A stretch of 22,071 bases of DNA from Victivallales bacterium (lineage in GTDB: Bacteria; Verrucomicrobiota; Lentisphaeria; Victivallales; UBA1829), in NCBI GenBank assembly GCA_016285335.1, contig JAEEQO010000019.1, forward strand, positions 1-22,071. Reading direction: 5' to 3'. Below are positions 1 to 7,886 of the stretch, piece after piece (positions within the stretch are counted from its first letter, which is position 1; each line of letters begins with the position of its first letter). Position numbers and translations under genes: made by a program. The notes under the pieces were generated by a model that saw nothing but the letters and a program-made list of their open reading frames with translations, was not told the origin of the DNA and did no database searches.

Positions 1-1711
1 GGGCGCCGTCCTTGTTGCCGAACCAGACGCCGACCGTGAGCGTTTCCGTGCAGGCGAAACACCATGCGTCGCGGAGTCCGTTGCTGGTCCCGGTCTTCCA
101 TGCGGCGGTCCCTTCGAATCCGGCGAGCGGGAGCGAGGTCAGCATTTTCATAAGAAGTTGGCTGGTCCCTTCGGAAAAGACGCGTTTGCCGTCCGTTGCG
201 GCTGGTGTCGGGGCGTCCTCGTCGTGCATGAAGCGGACCGGACGGAGCACGCCGCCGGACGCGAGCGCGCGGTAGGCGTTGGTCAGGTCGAGGAGCGTGT
301 GGCCCGCGCTGCCGAGCGCCATGGCGAGGCCGTAGTTGCCCGCCCGGCGTTCCGGGGCGAGGATGCCGAGCCGGATGGCGAGATCGGTCATGCGGCCCTC
401 GCCGAGGGCGGCGGCCAGACGGATCGCCGGGGTGTTCAGGGAATGGGCGAGGGCGTAGGACGCCTTCACCGGACCGCGGAACGAACCGTCGAAGTTGCCG
501 GGCGCGTAATCGCCGAACCGGACCGGAGCGTCCAGCAGACGCGTGTCGGCGACGGCAAGCCCGCCTTCGACGGCTTCGGCGTAGAGGAACGGCTTGAGCG
601 TGGAGCCCGCCGACCGGACCGCGGTCGCGGCGTTGAACTGGCCGTCCTCCGGTGCGGTGAAATCCAGAGTGCCGAGGTACACCAGGGCCTCGCCGGAGGC
701 GTTGTCGAGCACGACCACGGCGGCGTCGCGGACACCGGGCAGGGATTCGCGGCGGCGTCTCAGGATGGACAGGACATCCCGCTGGAACTCCGCGTCGATC
801 GTGCTCGCGACCGCTTCGCCCTGCGCCGGAGACCAGCCCGCGGCGTTCTTCTCCGCACGGGCCCGGCGGACGGCGAAGATCGTTTCGTCCGGGGTTGCCC
901 TGAACTCGAAATCCGCCGGCTGATCGAAGTCGCGGTAGCGGAGCGGTTCGGTGCTGTAGATCTCCTTCGCCTCGTCCGCGGTGATGAGTTCATGATGGAC
1001 GAGCAGGTCGAGCACGATCTTCTGGCGCTTCTTCGCGGCTTCGCGGTAGAACTTCGGATTGTAGCGGTTCGGCTTCTGCGGGATGCCGCAGAGCAGGGCG
1101 GCTTCCGCCCGGTTGAGCTGGGACGCGTGGAGCCCGAAATAATACCGCGCGGCCGCCTCGATGCCGTAGACCTTGCCGCCGCAGGGGATGCGGTTCAGGT
1201 ACTCGGTCAGGATCTCGTCCTTCGTGTAGAGCCGTTCCAGACGGCGCGCCATCGCGGCCTGTTTGAACTTGCGGACCAGGCTTGGCCTGTGGTCGGGCAG
1301 GGCGAATCCCGCCAGCTGCATCGTGATGGTCGACGCGCCGGAGATGATCTTCAGGTTGCGGATGTCCTGCCACAGCGCCCGCAGGATCGCGGAGTAATCG
1401 ACTCCGCCGTGCTCGTAGAACGCATAATCCTCCGCCGACAGCATGATGTCGACGGCGCACGGGGCGATCTCGTTCAGCGTGACCGGGAACCGCCATTCGT
1501 AGTCGTACGTGGTCTCGTAGAATATCGGGACGCCGCTGCGGTCGAGGTACGCGTGCGACGGCGTGATCTGCCGGAGCCGGATCATCGGGTCGTCCACGCA
1601 GCAGGGCGCAAGGAACCAGACCGCGAGGACGAGCGCGGCAAAAACGAGGAAAGCCGCCGCAGCGATGCGAACGGCTTTCCTGTTGAAGACTGTGCGGAAA
1701 CGAACCCTCAT
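1..1711 (-). CDS. pbpC: Penicillin-binding protein 1C (bifunctional transglycosylase/transpeptidase), C-terminus outside the window
   Basis: Class A PBP that polymerises and cross-links peptidoglycan on the periplasmic face of the inner membrane. The visible 570 residues start with a short basic stretch and a membrane anchor (about residues 9-37). A GT51 domain follows, with EDYAFYEHGGVD (E94 is the expected catalytic glutamate), GASTITMQLA, and KDEILTEYLNRIPCGG. The transpeptidase domain carries STLK (nucleophile S370), SLN, and KTG at 539-541. PBP1C of E. coli is about 770 residues, so roughly 200 C-terminal residues, including the usual BiPBP_C domain, lie beyond base 1. The start ATG overlaps the upstream macroglobulin stop as ATGA. 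This is the yfhM-pbpC order known from E. coli and suggests translational coupling. The call is firm on motifs and context. Confidence 0.96.
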   Translation of the reverse strand, partial: MRVRFRTVFNRKAVRIAAAAFLVFAALVLAVWFLAPCCVDDPMIRLRQITPSHAYLDRSGVPIFYETTYDYEWRFPVTLNEIAPCAVDIMLSAEDYAFYEHGGVDYSAILRALWQDIRNLKIISGASTITMQLAGFALPDHRPSLVRKFKQAAMARRLERLYTKDEILTEYLNRIPCGGKVYGIEAAARYYFGLHASQLNRAEAALLCGIPQKPNRYNPKFYREAAKKRQKIVLDLLVHHELITADEAKEIYSTEPLRYRDFDQPADFEFRATPDETIFAVRRARAEKNAAGWSPAQGEAVASTIDAEFQRDVLSILRRRRESLPGVRDAAVVVLDNASGEALVYLGTLDFTAPEDGQFNAATAVRSAGSTLKPFLYAEAVEGGLAVADTRLLDAPVRFGDYAPGNFDGSFRGPVKASYALAHSLNTPAIRLAAALGEGRMTDLAIRLGILAPERRAGNYGLAMALGSAGHTLLDLTNAYRALASGGVLRPVRFMHDEDAPTPAATDGKRVFSEGTSQLLMKMLTSLPLAGFEGTAAWKTGTSNGLRDAWCFACTETLTVGVWFGNKDGA

Positions 1712-4700
1712 TTCACCTCGAAGACATCCTGTCCGGCGGACGGGATGAACGTGCCGTTCATATCGGGATCGTACATGGCCTCCGCGTGGAGGGCGGGGAC
1801 GGCGAACTTGCCGGGCGTGACGGCGCGGACGGTGTAGATGGCGTACGCGGACTCGTAGAGCGTGCCGAAGGCGAGGAAGCGGTCGTCGCGCTTTTCCGTG
1901 CGGTCGAAGAAATGACGTTTTTCGAGGCGGATCTTGTTCGGGATACGGCTGGAAGTCCTCATGCGCGTCGTGAGCTCCTCGTCCTCGATCTCAAGTCCGG
2001 CGGGAAGGATGTCGGAGACGACGAGGTCTTCGACCACGTCCGGGGCGTCGACCGTGATGCGGACGAACGCGAGTTCGCCATGCTTGAGCGAGGTGACGGG
2101 TTCGCCCTTTTCATTGAAGAATTCGCGGTTCAGCCTGACCGGGCCGGATGCGGACCGGGCGTTCTTCGGCACGCCCTTTACGACCGTCTGAACAAAGAAT
2201 TCAGCGCTTCCGGTGTTTTTGACGGAGCTTTCGCCGTTGGCGACGTTCTTCTTTATGGCATCGGTGAACTCTTCGAGTCTGTCCTCGAACGTGAATTTGC
2301 CGTTCGCTTTGACCGGGGGATAATACTCCGCGAACGCCGCGAGGCCCATCGAGGCCCAGGCATTGGACTGCGTCGTGCCCCAGCAGTTGCCGTCCTTGCG
2401 GATGCGTCCGGCAAGGAAGGCCGCGAGCTTTGCGGCGGCATCCTTATTGCCCTTCGGGTCGCACTTCATGAGGATGTCGAGGACCATGCCCGCGCGGGAT
2501 GCCGCGTCGTACATGCCGACCGCGGGCGAATCCCCGTAAAGCCAGGCGGTGTCGGCGAGCGACTTGCGGAGAGGCTCCGCGCCTTCTCCTGCGTAACCGC
2601 CGCGGATCAGGGCGGCGGCGGCCAGGAACTGCGCGAACCCGGGCTTGCTTCCGGCGAGGACGTTGCGGGCCGGGATCACGAAGTCCTTGCTGCCCGCGGA
2701 CGCGAGCACGTAGGCGGCGTAGGCGCGGAGTTCGGGCTTGTACATGCCGGCGGTGTTCGCGAGGCGCAGCAGATAGGCGGTGACGTCCCGGCGGACCGCG
2801 GCGTCAACGGAGATCAGCTTTGCGGCGTCGGCCTCGAAGATGAAGTGCGCGGCGTAGACCGTGCCTTCCGGCCATTCCTTGCGGACGTCCGGCCACATGG
2901 AGAACGCGCCGTCGCCTGCCAGCATGCTCAGAATGCGGGCGTAGGCGGCGGGGACCTTCGGCTGCATGGTCTTCGCGACCTCGGCGTCGAGGAGCCCGGC
3001 CTTCACCAGCGGCTGAACCGCGATGAACGGGAACGCGCCGGAAACGGTCTGCTCCAGGCAGCCGTAGGGATAATCGTTCAGCCAGCCGAGCGCGTCCTTC
3101 ACGCCGAGCGCGGGCGAGGACGAAACGGAGAGTGTTGCGCTGTCTACGGACGTGAACTCGCCGTTGAGGTCAAGCGTGAAATCCTTGCCGGGGGCGACGG
3201 ATACGAATTCCGTGACGGTCTGCGGCGGGTTGGGCTGGCGGACCGTGATATACGTCGTTTCCGTGCGCTTTTCCGCGCCGACGGAGAGCGTGGCGGCGAG
3301 CGTGCCTTCGCCGAGCGTGTCCGTGGCTTTCACGCGGAACGAAATATCCTTCGTCTCGCCCGCTTTCAGGCTGTCGATGCGCGGCTTGTCGCCCGCGAGC
3401 TGAAGCGTGTCGGGCAGGGCAAGGTCGAATTTGACCGCGCCGTCTTTCGCGTCATGATTGAACGCCCGGACGGAGATAACCGCTTCGTCGCCAGGGGCGA
3501 GCACGCGCGGTGCGGAGACCGTGAGGCTGACCGGAGAACGGACGATCATTTCGCGTTCGCCGGAGCCGACCGCGTCGGGCGAACTCGCGACTGCCATGAA
3601 CCGGAGCGAACCGGAATGGTCCGGGATCTTCACTTTGACCTTGCCCGTTCCGTTCGAGACCGCGACCGCGGGTTCGATGATGCGCACGGCGTCTTTCATC
3701 TTCACGAGCGATGCTTTGAGCGCGGCGCCCGCGTCGTCACCGCCGCCGATGGTGCCGTCCGGGCGGATCTTGAGGTTCGGGAAGAGCCGGCTGTATGTCT
3801 CGCTCATGCTGATGAACGAGTCGTCGGCCTGAAGGAAGAACTTGTAGATGTCGGGTGTCTTGAATCCTGTGAGCGCGAGGACGCCTTCGTCGACCGCGAA
3901 GAGGCAGACCTGGCCGTCAGCGGGCTTGCCGTCGAGCGATGCGAGGGAGATGCTCACTTCCGCCTCGGTCTCGGGACGGACGATGCCGGGGAGCTCGATC
4001 CCGACGTTGAGCTTATGTGCGGCGGAGTGGTCGAGCTTGAGGCTGGCGTCGCCGGAAGCGCGCATGTATTCGCCGTTCTGTTTGCCGACCGCGAACACGC
4101 CGACGTGGAAGATCCCGTTCAGGCAGTCGGCAGGGATCTTCGCCTCGACAGTGTTTTCACCCGTCTTGACCTGGAACGTGCTGGAGGAATCAAGCTTGGT
4201 GCCTCCCATCGCCACGAACGCTTCGCCGTCGAACGGGCTGGTGAACGTGAGTTTGGCGGTCTGGCCGGGCGTGTAAGTCTTCGCGTCGGTCTTGAACACG
4301 AGCCCGGAGGGATCGCCGGTGCGTCTGCCGGATTCGCCCGCGGAGTGCCATACATTGAGCTTCGTGCGGATGTCGTTGCCGTACTCCGCCACGATGTCGT
4401 AGCAGCCGGACGGCAGGTCGAATGCAACCTGCGAGGTGAACGCGGCGAGGTCGGCGCCCTGCGGGACCGTGAACGTCTTCGACGCGCCTTCCACCTCGGA
4501 AACGGTCTCCTTCCAGCGTCTGCGGTAGCCGTCGCCCTCCTGCACCAGCACATAGTCCCAGGAGCGTTTGTAGACCGTGAATCTGATATCACGTCCGTCG
4601 TTGAGCGAAGCGGCCTTGCCCTGTTCGGTCGCGAGCAGAGCCAGGTCAAGCAGGCATTCGTTGCCCGCGCCTTCCTTCTCTTTCAGTCCGATGAACCAGT

Positions 4701-6729
4701 CTGAGGGATACAGCGTGAAGTTGTCGGATCCGGTCACGGCGCGTTCGCCCGGTTCCTGCACGGACGCCTGAAGCACGACGCGCACCGGATCGAACGAGAT
4801 GCCGCGCGAGCCGAACGACGGCAGCGAGAGGTTCGTCTTGCCGTTTTCGACCGAGATGGTTGTATTGTATTCGTCGAAATTGAAGCGCGAGGCGTCGCCG
4901 ACGGTCCAGTCTTTCCAGTGGTCGGGACGTTTCCCGTTCGCGAAGCAGTCGAAGTAGACTTTGCCGGACGCGGACGGCACGGGCGTGCCGAAATAATAGT
5001 CCGCGGAGAGGACCGCCTGAATCGGCTCCTTCACGGCGGCGGGTCCGGCGGGCAGGGGAGCATGCTCGAGCTTCGTCCTGATGCGGTCCGGCACATACGT
5101 GCCGACCTGGATGTGCGATTCGCCCCATATGCGCTTGGCGACGCCGAAGCGGAACGTGTAATAGCCGGACGCGGCGTTTTCCGGGATCCTGACCTCGGAC
5201 GAGACGAATCCGTTCTTGTCGGGCGTGAGCTGTTTCGAGAATATCTCTTTCCCGTCCGGAGCGACGACCGTGAGGGTGACGGGGGTCGTTTCCGAGTTAA
5301 ACACGGAGCCCATTTCGTTTTTTCCTTCCTTGCCTGAGGCATCCGCCGTTTCGTGCCCGATTTCCAGTTCGGCGTCCGTCCGGTCGCGGATGAACGCCGC
5401 GGCGAGGAAGGATTCACCGGGGCGCACGATGCCGCGTTCCGAGAAGGCGAATGCGCGCGGCGTGAGGTCGTTTTTGCCGAGGTAGAGATCGAGCGGGAAC
5501 CAGGCGAATTCCTTTCCTTTGCGGATGGTCGCGGAGTAGAGGCTGCCGAACTGCCCCGTCCTGTTCAGAAAATTGCTGTCGTTCTCCCCTGCATGCAGTC
5601 TGTCGATGGAGTTCTGCGAGACGTGGAAAACGACTTTGCCGGACGCGTCCGTCTTGCCTTTCGCGAGGAGCTGGTTCTTGTCCGAAGAGAGCTCGATCTC
5701 GGCGTCGGCGATAGGATTGCCGTCGGAGATGCGGCGGGCGTAGAGGACGATCCCCCCGGCGGGGTCGGACACCGTGGCCGCGACCAGCGCGAAATCGGTG
5801 AGCATGAAGTTGCGGTATTTGGTCTCCCGGTAGGAGTAGTCGCCCCAGTCGGACTGCCTGTCGTACGCGACCTCAAGTACATAATACCCGGGCGTGGCGG
5901 AAAAGAGCCGCGTCGTATTGGGATTGGAATCGTTGACCACGAGGATGTCGTTGATGTCGAGCATATGGTTGACCGTTTCGTTCCGGGGATCGGAGAGCGT
6001 GACGGTCTTCTCGCCGACCAGGAGCATATTGGACGTGTCGGCCCGGTCGTCCCAGTCGTAGTAGTTGTTCGACATGTTGTTGAGGTTGTTGTCGAACGCG
6101 CGGTACAGTTTGACGTCGAGCTTGCGGATGTTTCTGGCGGAATAGGGGAACTCGACCGACTTCTCGGTAATGGGGAACACGCTGCCGTCGGTGAGGAAGG
6201 AAAGCTTTTCCGTCAGCTCGGGGATCGTGATATCGAACACCGCGTCGTTTTCAAGCGTGGCCTTGCCGGAACGGTCCGCCAGGCCTTTTTTTACGCGTAC
6301 GCGATAGGTGACGCCGGGCTTGAATTTGCCGCTTACGGAAATGGTCGAGCCGTGCGCGTAGAGCGAGAGGTTGTCGACCTCGGGCGTGAACACAACCGCA
6401 TTCTTCGGCACGTTGTATTGAAGCGAGGACGGCGTCGAAAAGGAGATGTCCAGCTCGTCGTTGTCCTTGTCATAGCTTGCGGACCGGAAGGTGACGGAGG
6501 TTGTCTGTGCGGCCGGGGCTTTGGCGGAGGCGGATTTCACCGCCGTGACCGCGGAACCCGCGGCTGCCGCGTTTCCTCCGATCCCGGCTTCTGTCTGAGG
6601 CTGATTGTCTTCCTGTTTCGGGCTTTCTGGGCGGATTCCCTTCGCACGCTGGTGCTGGACGACATTGTACGTGACGGATGCTGCGAGTGCGAGGGCGATT
6701 GCGGTGGTGACATTGACTGCTTTTTTCAT
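1708..6729 (-). CDS. yfhM: Bacterial alpha-2-macroglobulin with thioester motif (YfhM/ECAM type)
   Basis: A 1673-residue periplasmic protease trap. In this family, bait-region cleavage activates a Cys-Gln thioester that captures the protease, protecting the wall when the outer membrane is breached. An N-terminal hydrophobic segment (residues 7-21) is followed by Ala/Pro/Gln-rich linker and beta-rich macroglobulin domains. RGIVRPGES lies near residue 432, and the A2M domain (IPDHSGSLRFMAVA, then PRVLAPGDEA) near 1020-1080. The thioester CLEQ is C1224-Q1227 within YPYGCLEQT. I chose ATG 6729 (MKKAVNVTT). The upstream in-frame ATG at 6801 lies inside the likely -10 element, and a CAGGA sequence precedes 6729. 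Unlike E. coli YfhM there is no lipobox cysteine after the hydrophobic segment, so it is probably a signal-anchored or soluble periplasmic form. It is coupled to pbpC by ATGA. Confidence 0.95.
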   Translation of the reverse strand: MKKAVNVTTAIALALAASVTYNVVQHQRAKGIRPESPKQEDNQPQTEAGIGGNAAAAGSAVTAVKSASAKAPAAQTTSVTFRSASYDKDNDELDISFSTPSSLQYNVPKNAVVFTPEVDNLSLYAHGSTISVSGKFKPGVTYRVRVKKGLADRSGKATLENDAVFDITIPELTEKLSFLTDGSVFPITEKSVEFPYSARNIRKLDVKLYRAFDNNLNNMSNNYYDWDDRADTSNMLLVGEKTVTLSDPRNETVNHMLDINDILVVNDSNPNTTRLFSATPGYYVLEVAYDRQSDWGDYSYRETKYRNFMLTDFALVAATVSDPAGGIVLYARRISDGNPIADAEIELSSDKNQLLAKGKTDASGKVVFHVSQNSIDRLHAGENDSNFLNRTGQFGSLYSATIRKGKEFAWFPLDLYLGKNDLTPRAFAFSERGIVRPGESFLAAAFIRDRTDAELEIGHETADASGKEGKNEMGSVFNSETTPVTLTVVAPDGKEIFSKQLTPDKNGFVSSEVRIPENAASGYYTFRFGVAKRIWGESHIQVGTYVPDRIRTKLEHAPLPAGPAAVKEPIQAVLSADYYFGTPVPSASGKVYFDCFANGKRPDHWKDWTVGDASRFNFDEYNTTISVENGKTNLSLPSFGSRGISFDPVRVVLQASVQEPGERAVTGSDNFTLYPSDWFIGLKEKEGAGNECLLDLALLATEQGKAASLNDGRDIRFTVYKRSWDYVLVQEGDGYRRRWKETVSEVEGASKTFTVPQGADLAAFTSQVAFDLPSGCYDIVAEYGNDIRTKLNVWHSAGESGRRTGDPSGLVFKTDAKTYTPGQTAKLTFTSPFDGEAFVAMGGTKLDSSSTFQVKTGENTVEAKIPADCLNGIFHVGVFAVGKQNGEYMRASGDASLKLDHSAAHKLNVGIELPGIVRPETEAEVSISLASLDGKPADGQVCLFAVDEGVLALTGFKTPDIYKFFLQADDSFISMSETYSRLFPNLKIRPDGTIGGGDDAGAALKASLVKMKDAVRIIEPAVAVSNGTGKVKVKIPDHSGSLRFMAVASSPDAVGSGEREMIVRSPVSLTVSAPRVLAPGDEAVISVRAFNHDAKDGAVKFDLALPDTLQLAGDKPRIDSLKAGETKDISFRVKATDTLGEGTLAATLSVGAEKRTETTYITVRQPNPPQTVTEFVSVAPGKDFTLDLNGEFTSVDSATLSVSSSPALGVKDALGWLNDYPYGCLEQTVSGAFPFIAVQPLVKAGLLDAEVAKTMQPKVPAAYARILSMLAGDGAFSMWPDVRKEWPEGTVYAAHFIFEADAAKLISVDAAVRRDVTAYLLRLANTAGMYKPELRAYAAYVLASAGSKDFVIPARNVLAGSKPGFAQFLAAAALIRGGYAGEGAEPLRKSLADTAWLYGDSPAVGMYDAASRAGMVLDILMKCDPKGNKDAAAKLAAFLAGRIRKDGNCWGTTQSNAWASMGLAAFAEYYPPVKANGKFTFEDRLEEFTDAIKKNVANGESSVKNTGSAEFFVQTVVKGVPKNARSASGPVRLNREFFNEKGEPVTSLKHGELAFVRITVDAPDVVEDLVVSDILPAGLEIEDEELTTRMRTSSRIPNKIRLEKRHFFDRTEKRDDRFLAFGTLYESAYAIYTVRAVTPGKFAVPALHAEAMYDPDMNGTFIPSAGQDVFEVK

Positions 6730-6796
6730 GATCTTGTTTTTCCTGAAAAATAAAAAAAATGGAGCGAAAAATGGGGGGCGGGAGAAGAACGCATAA

Positions 6797-6824
6797 AACA
6801 TACACGAAAGGTGTAAAAAATCAA
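6797..6824 (-). promoter_or_regulatory. Predicted sigma70-type promoter of yfhM-pbpC
   Basis: On the minus strand, TTGATT (6819-6824) and TATGTT (6797-6802) are separated by 16 bp. They lie in a very A/T-rich stretch about 70 bp upstream of the chosen yfhM ATG. The spacing and -35 match those of the promoter at 21817-21844. Not tested. Confidence 0.5.
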
Positions 6825-7061
6825 GTGCGAAAACCCGAAAAATTCAAAAAATAAACAAAAAATCGTAGGCGCACCCGCGCATAGGGGAACGGAGCCGGAA
6901 AAAGGCCGGAAAAAACGCCGGAAAAGGGAATCGCGGCTGTATCGCGATCGTGCCGGACGATGGAACGATGCTGTGGATCCGTGCCGCCAGCACGAAAATG
7001 TTTCGCGTTGTTCGGTCGAGGCGGCGGCGCGGGGGCTGCCGCCGGCAAACGCGACCCGTCT

Positions 7062-7097
7062 GCGGCGCTGTTCAGGCAGGGGAAACGCCGCTTTTTT
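7062..7097 (+). terminator. Terminator-like hairpin on the plus strand
   Basis: GCGGCG (7062-7067) pairs with CGCCGC (7086-7091), immediately followed by TTTTTT (7092-7097). The 18-nt loop is large but contains a small CTG/CAG pairing. No plus-strand gene lies upstream to be terminated, so it would serve an unseen small RNA or be fortuitous. Confidence 0.3.
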
Positions 7098-7141
7098 GCG
7101 AGTTCAGCCGGGTGCCCGGCAGGTGACCGCGAACGTCTGCC

Positions 7142-7183
7142 GTGCCGTCGCGGAGTACGGCACTATTCAGCACTCTTCAAGTG
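7142..7183 (+). repeat. Two-hairpin repeat, copy A
   Basis: Stem 1 GTGCCGT/ACGGCAC (7142-7148 with 7157-7163) has loop CGCGGAGT. A linker TATTCAG follows, then stem 2 CACT-CTTCA-AGTG. It is in tandem with copy B, sharing one base, with a period of 41 bp. Strand refers to the order stem 1 then stem 2. Confidence 0.8.
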
Positions 7184-7224
7184 TGCCGTCGCGAAGCACG
7201 GCACTATTCAGCACTCTTCGAGTG
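7183..7224 (+). repeat. Two-hairpin repeat, copy B, overlapping the ybaK stop
   Basis: Stem 1 GTGCCGT/ACGGCAC (7183-7189 with 7198-7204) has loop CGCGAAGC. The linker TATTCAG follows, then stem 2 CACTC-TTC-GAGTG (7212-7224). The minus-strand stop codon of ybaK (7208-7210) lies in the linker, so stem 2 encodes the last residues of YbaK. Confidence 0.85.
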
Positions 7225-7699
7225 TGATGTCGGCGTAGGTGAAACGCAGGACTTTCGCGAGGTCGGCAGGCGCGATCTCGATCTGGTAGCCGATCTTGCC
7301 CGCGCTGAAGAAAATCACGTCGAGGCCCGCGGCGGATTCGTGGATCACGGTCCTGAACTGCTTCTTCATGCCGATGGGAGAGCAGCCGCCGTGGATGTAG
7401 CCGGTAAGCGGGAAGAGTTCCTTCGACTTGATCATCTCGATGGATTTGCCGTTCACGGCCTTCGCCGCCTTCTTCAGGTCGAGCTCGGAATCGACCGGGA
7501 CCACGAAGACGAAGTGTTCGCCGGACTTCTCGACCGTGACGAGCGTCTTGAAGACGTGCGCCGGGTCCTGGCCGAGCGCGGCGGCGACTTCGAGGCCGGA
7601 AACCGCGCCGGATTCGACGTAGCAATGATGTCGGAACGGTACTTTCGCCTGTTCCAGTATGCGCATGACGTTAGTTTTGAACTCGGATGCTTTGCCCAT
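7208..7699 (-). CDS. ybaK: YbaK/EbsC-type aminoacyl-tRNA deacylase (Cys-tRNA(Pro) editing)
   Basis: A 163-residue cytoplasmic editing protein. The family hydrolyses Cys-tRNA(Pro) formed by prolyl-tRNA synthetase and related mischarged tRNAs. The YbaK fold is visible throughout. HVFKTLVTV contains K51, matching the essential lysine of the family, and the GYIHGGCSPIGMKK loop lies towards the C-terminus. Length is typical (about 160). I chose ATG 7699 (MGKASEF). An AAGGCGG ribosome site lies 7 bases upstream, and the longer in-frame start at 7744 would lie upstream of the -10 element. The last codons (TLEEC) and the stop fall inside repeat copy B, so the natural C-terminus may have been altered by repeat insertion. 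It stands alone with its own promoter, divergent from the plus-strand gene at 7887. Confidence 0.93.
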   Translation of the reverse strand: MGKASEFKTNVMRILEQAKVPFRHHCYVESGAVSGLEVAAALGQDPAHVFKTLVTVEKSGEHFVFVVPVDSELDLKKAAKAVNGKSIEMIKSKELFPLTGYIHGGCSPIGMKKQFRTVIHESAAGLDVIFFSAGKIGYQIEIAPADLAKVLRFTYADITLEEC

Positions 7700-7732
7700 G
7701 ATGAACCGCCTTACAACTGAATGTGAGCAAAT

Positions 7733-7761
7733 ACTATACCGCATGGGAACGGAAAATGCAA
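7733..7761 (-). promoter_or_regulatory. Predicted sigma70-type promoter of ybaK
   Basis: On the minus strand, TTGCAT (7756-7761), a 17-bp spacer and TATAGT (7733-7738) lie about 34 bases before the ATG at 7699. The -35 hexamer and spacing are identical to those of the promoter at 21615-21643. Confidence 0.65.
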
Positions 7762-7791
7762 TCCCGGAACCGCAAAAAGCGCGCGTGCGTC

Positions 7792-7819
7792 TTGAAAAAG
7801 AGGAAACATGAAGTAAATT
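7792..7819 (+). promoter_or_regulatory. Weak candidate promoter for the 291-residue membrane protein gene
   Basis: TTGAAA (7792-7797), 16 bp, then TAAATT (7814-7819). Transcription would start near 7826, which argues for ATG 7887 rather than ATG 7827. A better -10 (TATAGT, 7819-7824) lacks a correctly spaced -35. Weak call. Confidence 0.3.
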
Positions 7820-7886
7820 ATAGTGGATGAATCAACGAAAGACAGTCGGCGCGGCCGGGGCCGTGCGGCGAAAAGAACCATTCGAA

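Larger units (their letters stand above)
6730..7207. other. Intergenic region between yfhM and ybaK
   Basis: No convincing gene. The part next to yfhM is A/T-rich and holds its promoter. At 6893-6930 a short GCCGGAAAAA-like unit occurs three times in near tandem. At 6930-6948 an ATCGCG/CGCGAT hairpin could be a weak minus-strand terminator for ybaK (it is followed by TCCCTTTT). At 7062-7097 a plus-strand GCGGCG...CGCCGC stem is followed by six T. Most of two tandem repeat copies occupies the ybaK end. A short ncRNA is possible, but I recognise no known family. Confidence 0.5.

Noticed and set aside
158..1837. Long plus-strand open frame opposite pbpC
   Set aside because: The minus frame carries every PBP1C motif (EDxxFxxH, STLK, SLN, KTG). 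The plus frame is an Arg/Gly/Val-rich shadow of biased GC-rich codons.
1786..4704. 972-residue plus-strand open frame opposite yfhM
   Set aside because: It lies fully antisense to the alpha-2-macroglobulin and shows no family motif. Its composition is typical of a shadow frame.
5353..6753. 466-residue plus-strand open frame opposite the yfhM N-terminus
   Set aside because: Antisense shadow, rich in Gly, Arg, Val and Asp with no recognisable domain.
6730..6801. Start of yfhM at ATG 6801
   Set aside because: This ATG is part of the predicted -10 element, and the extra residues (Phe/Pro-rich) precede a normal export signal.
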